The notes under the pieces: generated by a model | What the model was told of the DNA's origin: nothing | The model's database searches: none | Seen by the model: the letters and a program-made list of their open reading frames with translations, nothing else | Program-made: the position numbers and the translations under genes | Part shown: piece by piece, positions 17,204-24,765 of the stretch | How positions within the stretch are numbered: position 1 is the stretch's first letter | Layout: each line of letters starts with the position of its first letter | NCBI RefSeq assembly: GCF_003403015.1 | Contig: NZ_QURL01000001.1 | Coordinates: 62,001 to 126,000, forward strand | DNA length: 64,000 nucleotides | Reading direction: 5' to 3' | Source of the DNA: Fulvimarina endophytica | Lineage (GTDB): Bacteria; Pseudomonadota; Alphaproteobacteria; Rhizobiales; Rhizobiaceae

Positions 17204-18238
17204 TTAGAGGCCCCTTGCCTCGCCCACCGTCTTCGTCCACGCCTCGGAGCAGCCGGGCGTCGCGGCATCGCAGATCGGTGCCCAGTTCGGGAAGGAGATG
17301 GTCGCCAACGCGTCCCGGATGGCGGCGAAATCGGCATCGGTGGGTTCGACGGTCTTGAGGTCGTAGCTGCGCAGGTTCTCGCAGGGCGTCTGCCCGGAAT
17401 TGCAGCGCAGGGCCTCGTCGTAGAGCTCCTTCGAGCGGGTCCAGATCTGGTCGGTCAGGGTCGTGAACGCGTCCTGCACGGCCTTCTGCTGGTCGGGGTC
17501 GAGACCGTTCCAGCGATCGAGGTTCATCCCGTATCCATTGAACGCCATGCTGAAGCCGATGGGCATGACGTAGGACGTCACTTCCGGCCAGCCGGCGGAA
17601 TTGGCCGAGCTCGGCCCGGTCAGGGCGCAATCGACGACGCCGCGCTGCAGCGACTGCTGGACCTCGGTGAACGGCATCGGAACCGGGGTTCCGCCGAGCG
17701 AGGAGATGAAGTTCGCCATGCTCTGGTCGAAGACGCGCACCTTCTTGCCGTTGAGGTCGTTCAGACCGGCAAATTCGGGCTTGCAGAAGATGATCTGCGG
17801 GCCGAACGGCCAGACGCCGAGGAGCTTGGTGTTGAACTGGTCGGCGAACACCTTGCTGACCTCGGGCAGGAACTCCTCGACCGAGCTGCGAGCCTTCTCG
17901 TAGTCCGGGTTCTGGCCGACGAGATCGAGGCCGAGGGCGACCGGAGCATCCCGCGAGATCGGTGAGAAGCGCAGCGAGACGATGTCGAAGAGGCCGGCCT
18001 TGGCGATGCGCAGGCCCTCGAGATCCTTGATGCCGGTCGTGTCGACGGGGCTGAACTCGGCTTTCGCGTCGAGGCCGGTACGCTCGCCGAAGTTTTCGAA
18101 GAACGGCTTTTCGAGCTCGTCGAAGAGCTTGCCCGTCGAGACCGGCTGACCGAGGACACGGAACGAAAGCGTTTCGGCGTTGATGGGGGAGGCGAGCGCG
18201 AGCCCGAGGGCCGCCGAGGTGAGAATGCGCTTCATCAT
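17204..18238 (-). CDS. TRAP transporter substrate-binding protein (DctP family)
   Basis: Periplasmic binding protein of 344 aa with a signal peptide MMKRILTSAALGLALASPINA. The second Met could be the true start. The interdomain ligand-binding region is recognisable (GKKVRVFDQSMANFISSLGGTP, then QSLQRGVVDCALTGPSS), where an Arg normally holds the ligand carboxylate; R in KKVRVFD is the candidate. Cys pairs near the C-terminus (CNSGQTPC and CDAATPGC) may form disulfides. It is the second gene of the operon, 24 bp after the maleate-isomerase-like gene. Confidence 0.94.
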   Translation of the reverse strand: MMKRILTSAALGLALASPINAETLSFRVLGQPVSTGKLFDELEKPFFENFGERTGLDAKAEFSPVDTTGIKDLEGLRIAKAGLFDIVSLRFSPISRDAPVALGLDLVGQNPDYEKARSSVEEFLPEVSKVFADQFNTKLLGVWPFGPQIIFCKPEFAGLNDLNGKKVRVFDQSMANFISSLGGTPVPMPFTEVQQSLQRGVVDCALTGPSSANSAGWPEVTSYVMPIGFSMAFNGYGMNLDRWNGLDPDQQKAVQDAFTTLTDQIWTRSKELYDEALRCNSGQTPCENLRSYDLKTVEPTDADFAAIRDALATISFPNWAPICDAATPGCSEAWTKTVGEARGL

Positions 18239-18262
18239 GATGCGTCCTTTTCGGTGTTGAGG

Positions 18263-19030
18263 TCAGGAGGAGGAGGAGGAAGCGACCCCGGCGGTCGGGC
18301 GATCGGAGCCGGCGCCACTCTTCTGGAAGAGGACGCCCTGATTCCCGACGATCGCGGGATCGAGGCCGGCGAGGACGAGCGAATGCCAGAGGGTCAGCGC
18401 GGTCGAATCGATCACCGGAATGCCGAGCTCGCGCTCGAGGAGCGGGGCTATCCGAACGCCGTCGAAATTCGTGCAGAAAATGCTGATGGCGTCGGGCGCC
18501 TTTTCGGCGACGCGGCGGACCATCGCGGAGATGACGTCCGGGCCGTAGGTGGAGAAGGAGAAGTTGCCCGGGTCTTCCAGATGCTCCTCCGCGACGCAGG
18601 CGAACCCCTCGTCTCCGAAGGTCTCGACGATGCGTGACTGGATCGTCGAAAGGTACGGCGTCACCAGGGCGTAGTTGTGCGCGCCGAGCTCGCGGAACGC
18701 GGCGATCTGCGCGAGCGTCGACGTCGTCGCGGGGCAACCGGTCCGCTCCGTGATCGCCGCGCAGAGCGCGCGATCGCGCTCGAGCCCCATCCATCCGCCG
18801 GAGGTTCCGCACCAGGCGATGACGTCGGGACGGCAATCGGCGAGGCTTTCGGCGGCCGCGAGCTGCGGGGCGAGATCGAACTGGTTGAGCGCATCGTCGT
18901 CGGTCGCGATCTTCAGCACCTGGAAGCGGGCGAAATGGACGGTGACCCCGTCCACGCCTGCGAGCATCCGGTAGGTTTCCGGCTCGAGGACCGTGTTGGA
19001 TGAGGGGGTGATGAACCCGATACGTGCCAT
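18263..19030 (-). CDS. Maleate isomerase/arylmalonate decarboxylase-family protein
   Basis: Protein of 255 aa in the cysteine-dependent Asp/Glu racemase superfamily, closest by motif to maleate cis-trans isomerase. The N-terminal PSSNTVLEPE is the carboxylate-binding start, and both Cys are present: C74 in AWCGTSGGW and C186 in IFCTNFDG. The enzyme could isomerise a cis-butenedioate-like acid or decarboxylate a malonate. The C-terminus is a run of serines. It is the first gene of the operon and faces the divergent GntR gene. With amidase and cyclase genes downstream, a route through a maleamate-like intermediate is possible but unproven. Confidence 0.9.
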   Translation of the reverse strand: MARIGFITPSSNTVLEPETYRMLAGVDGVTVHFARFQVLKIATDDDALNQFDLAPQLAAAESLADCRPDVIAWCGTSGGWMGLERDRALCAAITERTGCPATTSTLAQIAAFRELGAHNYALVTPYLSTIQSRIVETFGDEGFACVAEEHLEDPGNFSFSTYGPDVISAMVRRVAEKAPDAISIFCTNFDGVRIAPLLERELGIPVIDSTALTLWHSLVLAGLDPAIVGNQGVLFQKSGAGSDRPTAGVASSSSS

Positions 19031-19123
19031 TGTCCGCTGTCCTCGTTCGCGAAGCCGGATGGGCTCCGGCGCGGGCGGCAGATGTGGGCGAGGCGCTCTC
19101 AGCCCGGACCATCGCCGAAAGTT

Positions 19124-19133
19124 TGGTATACCA
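19124..19133. promoter_or_regulatory. TGGTATACCA palindrome, candidate GntR operator
   Basis: A perfect palindrome (extended on the left as TTGGTATACCAT) lies 93 bp upstream of the TRAP/hydrolase operon start and within the divergent gap shared with the GntR gene. The TGGTATACCA form is typical of FCD-type GntR operators. I see no second copy near other promoters in this window. Confidence 0.6.
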
Positions 19134-19213
19134 TTCTCATCCCCTTGTCAGCCTATTTTTTGATCTTTTTCTGCTTTGCCTACTTCTTGATCTCTTGCAT
19201 GTATAAGCGGCAG

Positions 19214-19227
19214 TGAGTTTAAACTCA
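19214..19227. promoter_or_regulatory. 14-bp perfect palindrome TGAGTTTAAACTCA upstream of GntR gene
   Basis: A perfect 14-bp palindrome lies about 80 bp before the GntR coding start, in an AT-rich, T-rich patch unlike the surrounding DNA. It could be a second regulator site or a site for another factor. The rest of 19031-19308 shows no gene; TTGATCT occurs twice (19160 and 19187), 27 bp apart. Confidence 0.45.
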
Positions 19228-19308
19228 GCATTTGGCGAGTTGCCTTCCGGCTCGATTGCCGTTTAGACACGGAAGCGTGGGAGTTGGCAGGCGGAGGATA
19301 GAGTGGGG

Positions 19309-20022
19309 ATGAGCGAGGATCGGGTGCCGAAGACGGCGCGCAATTCGGATTCCATCGCGAGCGATCTGAGAGCGCGGATCATTCGGGGCGATTTGAGGCC
19401 TGGACAGCGGCTGGTCGAGCGTGATCTGGCCGAATGGTATGCCATTTCGCGGACGCCGGTGCGCGAGGCGATCCATCTTCTGAACATCGAGGGGCTCGTC
19501 GTCCTGCGCCCGAACCGGGGTGCAGAGGTCGCTTCGATGACCGCAGAGACCGCGCGCGATCTCTTCGCGGTCATCGCGGAACTCGAAAGTCTCGCCGCCC
19601 GGGAATTCGCAACGCGCATCTCGAGCGCCCGTCTTCGCGAGATCGAGGCACGCCACACCCGGATGCAGGGCCATTTCGAACGCCGCGAACTGGAGCCCTA
19701 CTTCGCGATCAATACGGCCATTCACGAGTTCATCATCGAGGAATGCGGCAATCCGATCCTGGTCGATATGATCACGAGCCTCATGGTCCGGGTTCGCGTC
19801 GGTCGCCATCTCGCCTTGATGGACGACGGGCGTTGGTCCGAGGCGATGGACGAGCATGAGCAGATGATCGTCGCGTTGCGGCGACACGATCCAGCCGCCG
19901 TTGCGGCCGTCTGGCGCAAGCACCTCCTCAATTCCGGACGCGCCTTTGCCGAACAGATTGCCCGGGCGTCCCCGTCACCGTCCGCGGTTCGTGTGGAAGC
20001 GCTCGAAAACAGCTCGGGTTGA
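19309..20022 (+). CDS. GntR-family transcriptional regulator, FCD domain
   Basis: Regulator of 237 aa. The winged helix occupies about residues 12-75 (SDLRARIIRGDLRPGQRLVE, then AISRTPVREAIHLLNIEGLV). The all-helical FCD effector domain follows, with candidate metal or ligand residues in NTAIHEFI, MDEHEQM and WRKHLLNS. The usual Asp of the first motif is Asn here. ATG 19309 is preferred; a GTG six bases upstream is also possible. It lies divergently from the TRAP operon and 47 bp ahead of the dihydropyrimidinase gene, so it probably controls both. Confidence 0.92.
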   Translation: MSEDRVPKTARNSDSIASDLRARIIRGDLRPGQRLVERDLAEWYAISRTPVREAIHLLNIEGLVVLRPNRGAEVASMTAETARDLFAVIAELESLAAREFATRISSARLREIEARHTRMQGHFERRELEPYFAINTAIHEFIIEECGNPILVDMITSLMVRVRVGRHLALMDDGRWSEAMDEHEQMIVALRRHDPAAVAAVWRKHLLNSGRAFAEQIARASPSPSAVRVEALENSSG

Positions 20023-20069
20023 AAACGACCCGACCAAGACGAATTCAGACTCTAGAGGTGCATGACGGA

Positions 20070-21494
20070 ATGTTCGATCTCATCATTCGGGGAGGGACGG
20101 TCGCCACGGCGTCCGATGTCTACGCGGCCGATATCGGCATCGAGGGCGGCGTGATCGTCCAGATCGGCCGCGATCTCGGCGAGGCCAAAGAGGTTGTCGA
20201 CGCATCGGGCCAATACGTCCTGCCCGGCGGGATCGACAGCCACGTCCATATCGCCCAGCCTTCGGGCGAGGGCATCGTCATGGCCGATGATTTCGAGACC
20301 GGCACGCGCTCCGCTCTCTTCGGCGGCAACACGACGATCCTTCCCTTCTGCCTTCAGGAGAAGGGACAGAGCCTCCGCGAGGCCCTGAAGGACTACCATG
20401 CGCTCGCCGAGGGCAACTGCTACACGGACGTCTCCTTCCACCTGATCGTTTCCGATCCAACCCCCTCCGTCCTCGGTCAGGAACTGCCGGCTCTCGTCGA
20501 GGCCGGCTACACCTCCTTCAAGGTCTTCATGACCTATGAGGCGCTCCGTCTCAGCGACGCTCAGATCCTCGATACGATGGATGTCGCCCGCCGCACCGGG
20601 GCGCTCGTCATGGTCCACTGCGAAAACGAGGATGCGATCCGCTATCTGGTCGGACGGCACGAGGCGGAGGGCGAGCTCGCACCGAAGTCCCACGCCTCGA
20701 CCCGTCCGATCGCGGTCGAGCGGGAGGCGACCCATCGTGCGGTCTCGCTTGCCGAGGTCGCCGACGTGCCGCTCGTCATCGTTCACGTCTCGAACGGCGA
20801 GGCGATGGAGGAGATCGAACGGGCCCGCAGGCGCGGCCGCAAGGTGATCGGCGAGACCTGTCCGCAATATCTGATGCTGACGGCGGACGACCTCGACGGC
20901 ATGGACTGGGAGGGTGCGAAGTTCGTCTGCTCGCCACCGCCTCGCGACAAGGCGAGCCAGGACGCCTGCTGGGACGGGCTCGAACGCGGCGTCTTCGATC
21001 TCTTCTCCTCCGATCACTGCCCGTTTCGCTACGACGATCCGCAGGGTAAGCTCAATCCGAAGGGCGCGAAGCATTTTCGGCACATTCCGAACGGCATTCC
21101 GGGCGTGGAGCTGCGCCTGCCGATCCTGTTCTCCGAGGGCGTGAAGAAGGGCCGGATCGACCTCCCGCGATTCGTCGCGCTGACGTCGACCAACCAGGCG
21201 AGAACCTACGGCCTTTATCCGCGCAAAGGCACGATCGCGATCGGCTCGGACGCGGATCTGACGATCTGGGACCCGAACCTGACCCGGACCGTCGCCCATG
21301 CCGACATGCATGACGGGGCGGATTACTCGCCCTACGAGGGTCTCGAACTCACCGGATGGCCGGTGACAGTCGTTCGGAACGGCTCGGTCGTCATCGAGAA
21401 CGGAAAGCTGAGCGACACTGCGAGGACCGGACGTTACCTGTCGCGAAAGCGCTCATCGTTCGCCTCGACCGCCGGGCCGCTCCCGGTCGCGTAA
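20070..21494 (+). CDS. Dihydropyrimidinase/hydantoinase-family cyclic amidohydrolase
   Basis: Cytoplasmic binuclear metal hydrolase of 474 aa that should open a cyclic imide or ureide ring (dihydrouracil, hydantoin or relative). All ligands are visible: H58 and H60 in DSHVH, the carboxylated K151 in YTSFKVFMTYE, H183 in VHCENED, H239 in IVHVSNGE and D315 in SSDHCPF. ATG 20070 is chosen since the first beta strand (MFDLIIRGGTV) begins there; the frame is open 51 bp further. It follows the GntR gene on the same strand and converges on the amidase operon, whose nitrilase-type enzyme could remove the carbamoyl group of its product. Confidence 0.95.
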   Translation: MFDLIIRGGTVATASDVYAADIGIEGGVIVQIGRDLGEAKEVVDASGQYVLPGGIDSHVHIAQPSGEGIVMADDFETGTRSALFGGNTTILPFCLQEKGQSLREALKDYHALAEGNCYTDVSFHLIVSDPTPSVLGQELPALVEAGYTSFKVFMTYEALRLSDAQILDTMDVARRTGALVMVHCENEDAIRYLVGRHEAEGELAPKSHASTRPIAVEREATHRAVSLAEVADVPLVIVHVSNGEAMEEIERARRRGRKVIGETCPQYLMLTADDLDGMDWEGAKFVCSPPPRDKASQDACWDGLERGVFDLFSSDHCPFRYDDPQGKLNPKGAKHFRHIPNGIPGVELRLPILFSEGVKKGRIDLPRFVALTSTNQARTYGLYPRKGTIAIGSDADLTIWDPNLTRTVAHADMHDGADYSPYEGLELTGWPVTVVRNGSVVIENGKLSDTARTGRYLSRKRSSFASTAGPLPVA

Positions 21495-21690
21495 ACCTCG
21501 TGACTGTCGCTGGGGCCGGCACTGCACCTTGCCTCAGGGACTTCCGGTTCATCGACACCGCCATGGAGGACTACGCCAACCGCTGAAGGCATTCGAGGTC
21601 GCACGGGGCCGAGGGCTGCCCATGGCTCGCCGATTGTTGCGGGAGGCTTCATCCAACGTCGTTTCTGGCGAGCTTTACGCTTTGTCGTGA

Positions 21691-23061
21691 TCAGCCGGCG
21701 AATTTCTCGACGATGCGGGCAAGAGCGATCACGCTCGCGTCTTCGAACGGGCGGCCGGCGATCTGGAAGCCGATGGGGAGCCCGTCGCGATCCTTGCCGC
21801 AGGGAAGCGTGATGGCCGGCAGGCCGAGAAGATTCCACGGATAGGTGTAGCGCCATGCACTCTCGAGGACGCTCTCCGTCCGCCCCGCCAGCGTGACCTC
21901 GCGCTGGCCGACCGTCCATGCGGTCACCGGCATCGTTGGACCGACGATGACATCGATCTCCTGCATGGCTTGGGCGACGCTGCGGCCGAGCCTCGTTCGC
22001 AAGCGCTCGGCCTGCAGGTAATCGGTCGCGCGCACGAGTTCGCCCATCTGGACCAGAAGCCTGACGTCCTCGGTGAAATCTTCGGCATGGCCTTGCGTAA
22101 GCGACCGCTGGTGATAGGCCGAGGAGGAGGCGAGTTCGATGGCGAAGATCGCACCGAGACCGTATTCGAGATCAGGAAGCTCGAACTCGACGACCCGGGC
22201 ACCGGCTCTCGTGAGGGCGCCGATCATGGCTTCGACGCTCTGTGCGACGTCGTCTTGCAGGGCTTCGAAGAAATGGTTGCGGCAGATGCCGATCGTGAAG
22301 TTTTCGGGCGGGCGTCCGGACGCGCCATGCAGCGCGCTCGGTGAGCGTTCCGACGAGCCGGGATCCGCTACGTCGGGTCCGCTCATCACGTCGGTCAGAA
22401 GAGCTGCATCATCGACGCAGCGGGTGAGGGGACCGGCCGTGTCCAGAGACCAACTGTGCGGCACGATGCCGGAGCGACCGATCCGGCCGAAGGTCGGCTT
22501 GAAGCCCACTGTACCGCAAAGGCTGGCGGGAATGCGGATCGAACCACCGGTGTCCGATCCGGTCGCTGCGAGACACATGCCGGCGGCAAGCGCGGCGCCG
22601 GAACCGCCGCTCGATCCGCCCGGCACGCGGGTCTCGTCATGGGGGTTGCGTGCCGGCGGCGTTTCCATGCCCCAGGCGAATTCATGCATGCGCGTCTTGC
22701 CGATCAGGATTGCGCCGGCGGCACGCAGTCTGGCGATCGCGGCTCCGTCCTGCATCGGAAAATCGATATCCGCATTCGTGCCGGCCTTGGTCGGCATGTC
22801 GGCGGTCAGGTAGTTGTCCTTGATCGCGATCGGAATGCCGTGCAACGGCCCGATGCTCCTTCCCTCGCGAAGGGCCCGTTCCGCTTCGACGGCCTGCTTG
22901 CGCGCCGCCGGGTTCAGATGAACGAAGGCATGAAGCGTCTCGTCGCGTGCCTCGATCTGTTCGAGGCAGATGTCCAGAAGATCGACGGGCGAGAGCCCGC
23001 CTTTCGCGAACTCGTTCGAGATCTCGAAGATCGAAAGATCGGGAAAACCCGGCTTGCTCAT
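21691..23061 (-). CDS. Amidase-signature family hydrolase, GatA/AtzE-like
   Basis: Protein of 456 aa with the complete triad: K81 in IPIAIKDN, the GGSSGGSG loop at about 148-155, and S174 in GSDTGGSIRIPAS. The start at 23061 overlaps the stop of the small AtzG/GatC-like gene, so the two are likely made together as subunits, as in AtzE-AtzG, where the small protein completes the amidase. It is the last gene of the operon beginning at 29578. The substrate is probably an amide or biuret-like product of the upstream hydrolases. It is distinct in sequence from the amidase at 12195-13622. Confidence 0.93.
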   Translation of the reverse strand: MSKPGFPDLSIFEISNEFAKGGLSPVDLLDICLEQIEARDETLHAFVHLNPAARKQAVEAERALREGRSIGPLHGIPIAIKDNYLTADMPTKAGTNADIDFPMQDGAAIARLRAAGAILIGKTRMHEFAWGMETPPARNPHDETRVPGGSSGGSGAALAAGMCLAATGSDTGGSIRIPASLCGTVGFKPTFGRIGRSGIVPHSWSLDTAGPLTRCVDDAALLTDVMSGPDVADPGSSERSPSALHGASGRPPENFTIGICRNHFFEALQDDVAQSVEAMIGALTRAGARVVEFELPDLEYGLGAIFAIELASSSAYHQRSLTQGHAEDFTEDVRLLVQMGELVRATDYLQAERLRTRLGRSVAQAMQEIDVIVGPTMPVTAWTVGQREVTLAGRTESVLESAWRYTYPWNLLGLPAITLPCGKDRDGLPIGFQIAGRPFEDASVIALARIVEKFAG

Positions 23062-23255
23062 TGATCAGACCTCTCGACGGGCACGGGACGAAAAACGACC
23101 GCAGGGTGTTCGTCGGCGAGGTCGAGTTCGCGAAGGCGCCGGATGTTTTGCTCGATGACGGCGAAGGCCGTCTCGATCTCCGCCAGTCTCGCAGCGCCTT
23201 TGCCGTCCGGTTCGGCCGTCGTCTCCTTAGATTTCTGGTCCCATACGTCGCTCAT
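23058..23255 (-). CDS. Small AtzG/GatC-like amidase partner (DUF4089-type)
   Basis: Protein of 65 aa overlapping DUF1028 upstream and the amidase downstream by 4 bp each. One helix (about residues 22-45, ETAFAVIEQNIRRLRELDLA) is followed by PAVVFRPVPV. The pattern N-IRRL-x-L... then xPAxVFRP is what small GatC-like companions of AtzE-type amidases show. Those proteins form a heterotetramer with the amidase and stabilise it. The call rests on this short motif and on position, not on a search. Confidence 0.68.
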   Translation of the reverse strand: MSDVWDQKSKETTAEPDGKGAARLAEIETAFAVIEQNIRRLRELDLADEHPAVVFRPVPVERSDQ

Positions 23256-24025
23256 GGCTCGCGTGATCCTCCGCCTTTCGGTCGTTCCGGTGGGGATAGA
23301 AGCAGAAGGTCCATGACCTCGCGCGGAAAGGAACTTCCACCGTCGCGTTTCGGCATGCCGGCGACGAATGGCGCCAATTGCGCGCGGGCGATTTCGAAGA
23401 GGGCTCGCAGACGGCCCACCGGATCGGCGTCCTCGTCGACGCGCAGATCGACGAGGGCATAGGCCTCGTGGCTATGGACGAGCACCGCTGCCGACTGCTT
23501 GCCGCGCTTGTCGCCGCCAGCCGACTGGGCCGCCGTCAGGCAGGACATCAGGCGCTCGGCGAGGGTTTTGTCCATGTCGGCATCGAAGGCCCGCTTCATG
23601 GCCTCCAGCACAGGCGCACCGGTGAGCATATTGCCTTGGATCGCGTAACCCGGACCGGTCAGCGATCCGTGCCAATCGGTACAATCGGCCCCGGTAAAGC
23701 TGGCTGAGCGGCCGGACGCATCCACGACGCCGAGCTGGCGCAGGTCGGCCTCGCTATCCGAGGCGAGCGCACGACCGAGAGCCCCCTCAGCATCCGCGCC
23801 TGCCGCGATGTCGTCGAGGATGGCGATGGCGAGGTAGGGATTGACCCAGGATTGGGTCGTGACCGCACCGACGCCGGTCCGTACATAGGGGCAGATCGCA
23901 CCCACGGCCGGCACCGCCGAGGCGACAGCGATGCCCAGTTCGCCGGTTCGGGCACAGCGCGCGACGATGGAATAAGTATTGGCGAAGGCCGATCCATCAC
24001 GCATCGTCGCTATCTTCGAAGACAT
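23252..24025 (-). CDS. DUF1028-family protein (Ntn-hydrolase-like)
   Basis: Protein of 257 aa in the DUF1028 family, seen from TYSIVARCARTGELGIAVASAV at the start, AVGAICPYVRTGVGAVTTQSW, and QGNMLTG in the middle. Members resemble Ntn hydrolases, are often found next to amidases and peptidases, and have no well-established reaction. This one carries about 15 residues before the usual start (TxSIVAR), so the Met at 24025 may be too early, or the N-terminus is longer than normal. It overlaps the small AtzG-like gene and follows LivF by 5 bp. A role in processing an imported amide or peptide-like compound is inferred. Confidence 0.85.
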   Translation of the reverse strand: MSSKIATMRDGSAFANTYSIVARCARTGELGIAVASAVPAVGAICPYVRTGVGAVTTQSWVNPYLAIAILDDIAAGADAEGALGRALASDSEADLRQLGVVDASGRSASFTGADCTDWHGSLTGPGYAIQGNMLTGAPVLEAMKRAFDADMDKTLAERLMSCLTAAQSAGGDKRGKQSAAVLVHSHEAYALVDLRVDEDADPVGRLRALFEIARAQLAPFVAGMPKRDGGSSFPREVMDLLLLSPPERPKGGGSREP

Positions 24026-24030
24026 CGGCT

Positions 24031-24765
24031 TCAGATCCTCAGATGTTTTTCGAGTTGGGCGGCAGTCTCCGTGCTCGCAACGCGTCCGCTCTCGACGATC
24101 TCGCCGATCTGGATGACCGCGTAGCGGTCCGCGACCGAAAGCGCGAAGTCGAGATTCTGTTCGATGAGGAGAATGCCGACGCCGCGATCACGCGCCTTGC
24201 GAAGAATTTCCGCCATGCGTTCCACCATCGTCGGCTGCAATCCCTCCGAAATCTCGTCGATGAGCATGATCTGCGGACGCGAGACGATCGCTCGGCACAG
24301 GAGAAGCATTTTCTGTTCTCCGCCGCTCAACGTGCCGGCGCGCTGGGAGAGGCGCTCGATCATCCGGGGAAAGGCGGCCTCGACATCGCCGAGTCGCTGT
24401 TTCAGAAGATCATCGTTCCCGACACCGAGCCGCAGGTTCTCCTGAACCGTCAGTTCGCGGAAGATGGCGAATTCCTGCGGCGTGTAGGCAATGGAGCGCC
24501 GGGCGATCTTATGGGGTTCGGCGCTTGTGATGTCGTCTCCGTGGAGAGCGATGCGGCCGCTGTTCGGCTTCACGAAGCCCATGATCGTCTTGACGAGTGT
24601 CGACTTCCCCATTCCGTTCTTGCCGAGAACCGTGAGGATCTCGCCCGCTTCGAGGTCGAGCGAGATGTCGCGAAGGATATTGCCGCCGCCATAGCCCGAG
24701 CAGATCCCGTGAACCGAGAGAACGGGGGACGAGATCGCTGCGTCGGATCCAAGAACGTTCGTCAC
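24031..24765 (-). CDS. LivF-type ABC transporter ATPase
   Basis: ATPase of the second HAAT transporter, 244 aa. GTG 24765 is chosen because it overlaps the stop of the LivM-LivG fusion (GTGA) and the domain begins about 15 residues later; the frame is open upstream only as antisense-like sequence. Walker A GKNGMGKST is canonical, unlike its paralogue at 4655. Signature LSGGEQKMLLL, Walker B IMLIDEISEGL (Ile-Ser where most have Pro-Thr/Ala) and LLIEQNLDFA are present. Confidence 0.95.
   Translation of the reverse strand: MTNVLGSDAAISSPVLSVHGICSGYGGGNILRDISLDLEAGEILTVLGKNGMGKSTLVKTIMGFVKPNSGRIALHGDDITSAEPHKIARRSIAYTPQEFAIFRELTVQENLRLGVGNDDLLKQRLGDVEAAFPRMIERLSQRAGTLSGGEQKMLLLCRAIVSRPQIMLIDEISEGLQPTMVERMAEILRKARDRGVGILLIEQNLDFALSVADRYAVIQIGEIVESGRVASTETAAQLEKHLRI

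Noticed and set aside
21495..21690. Short plus-strand peptide (ending FIDTAMEDYANR) after the dihydropyrimidinase considered as a transposase fragment
   Set aside because: Too short and without a recognised transposase motif; reported as nothing definite.
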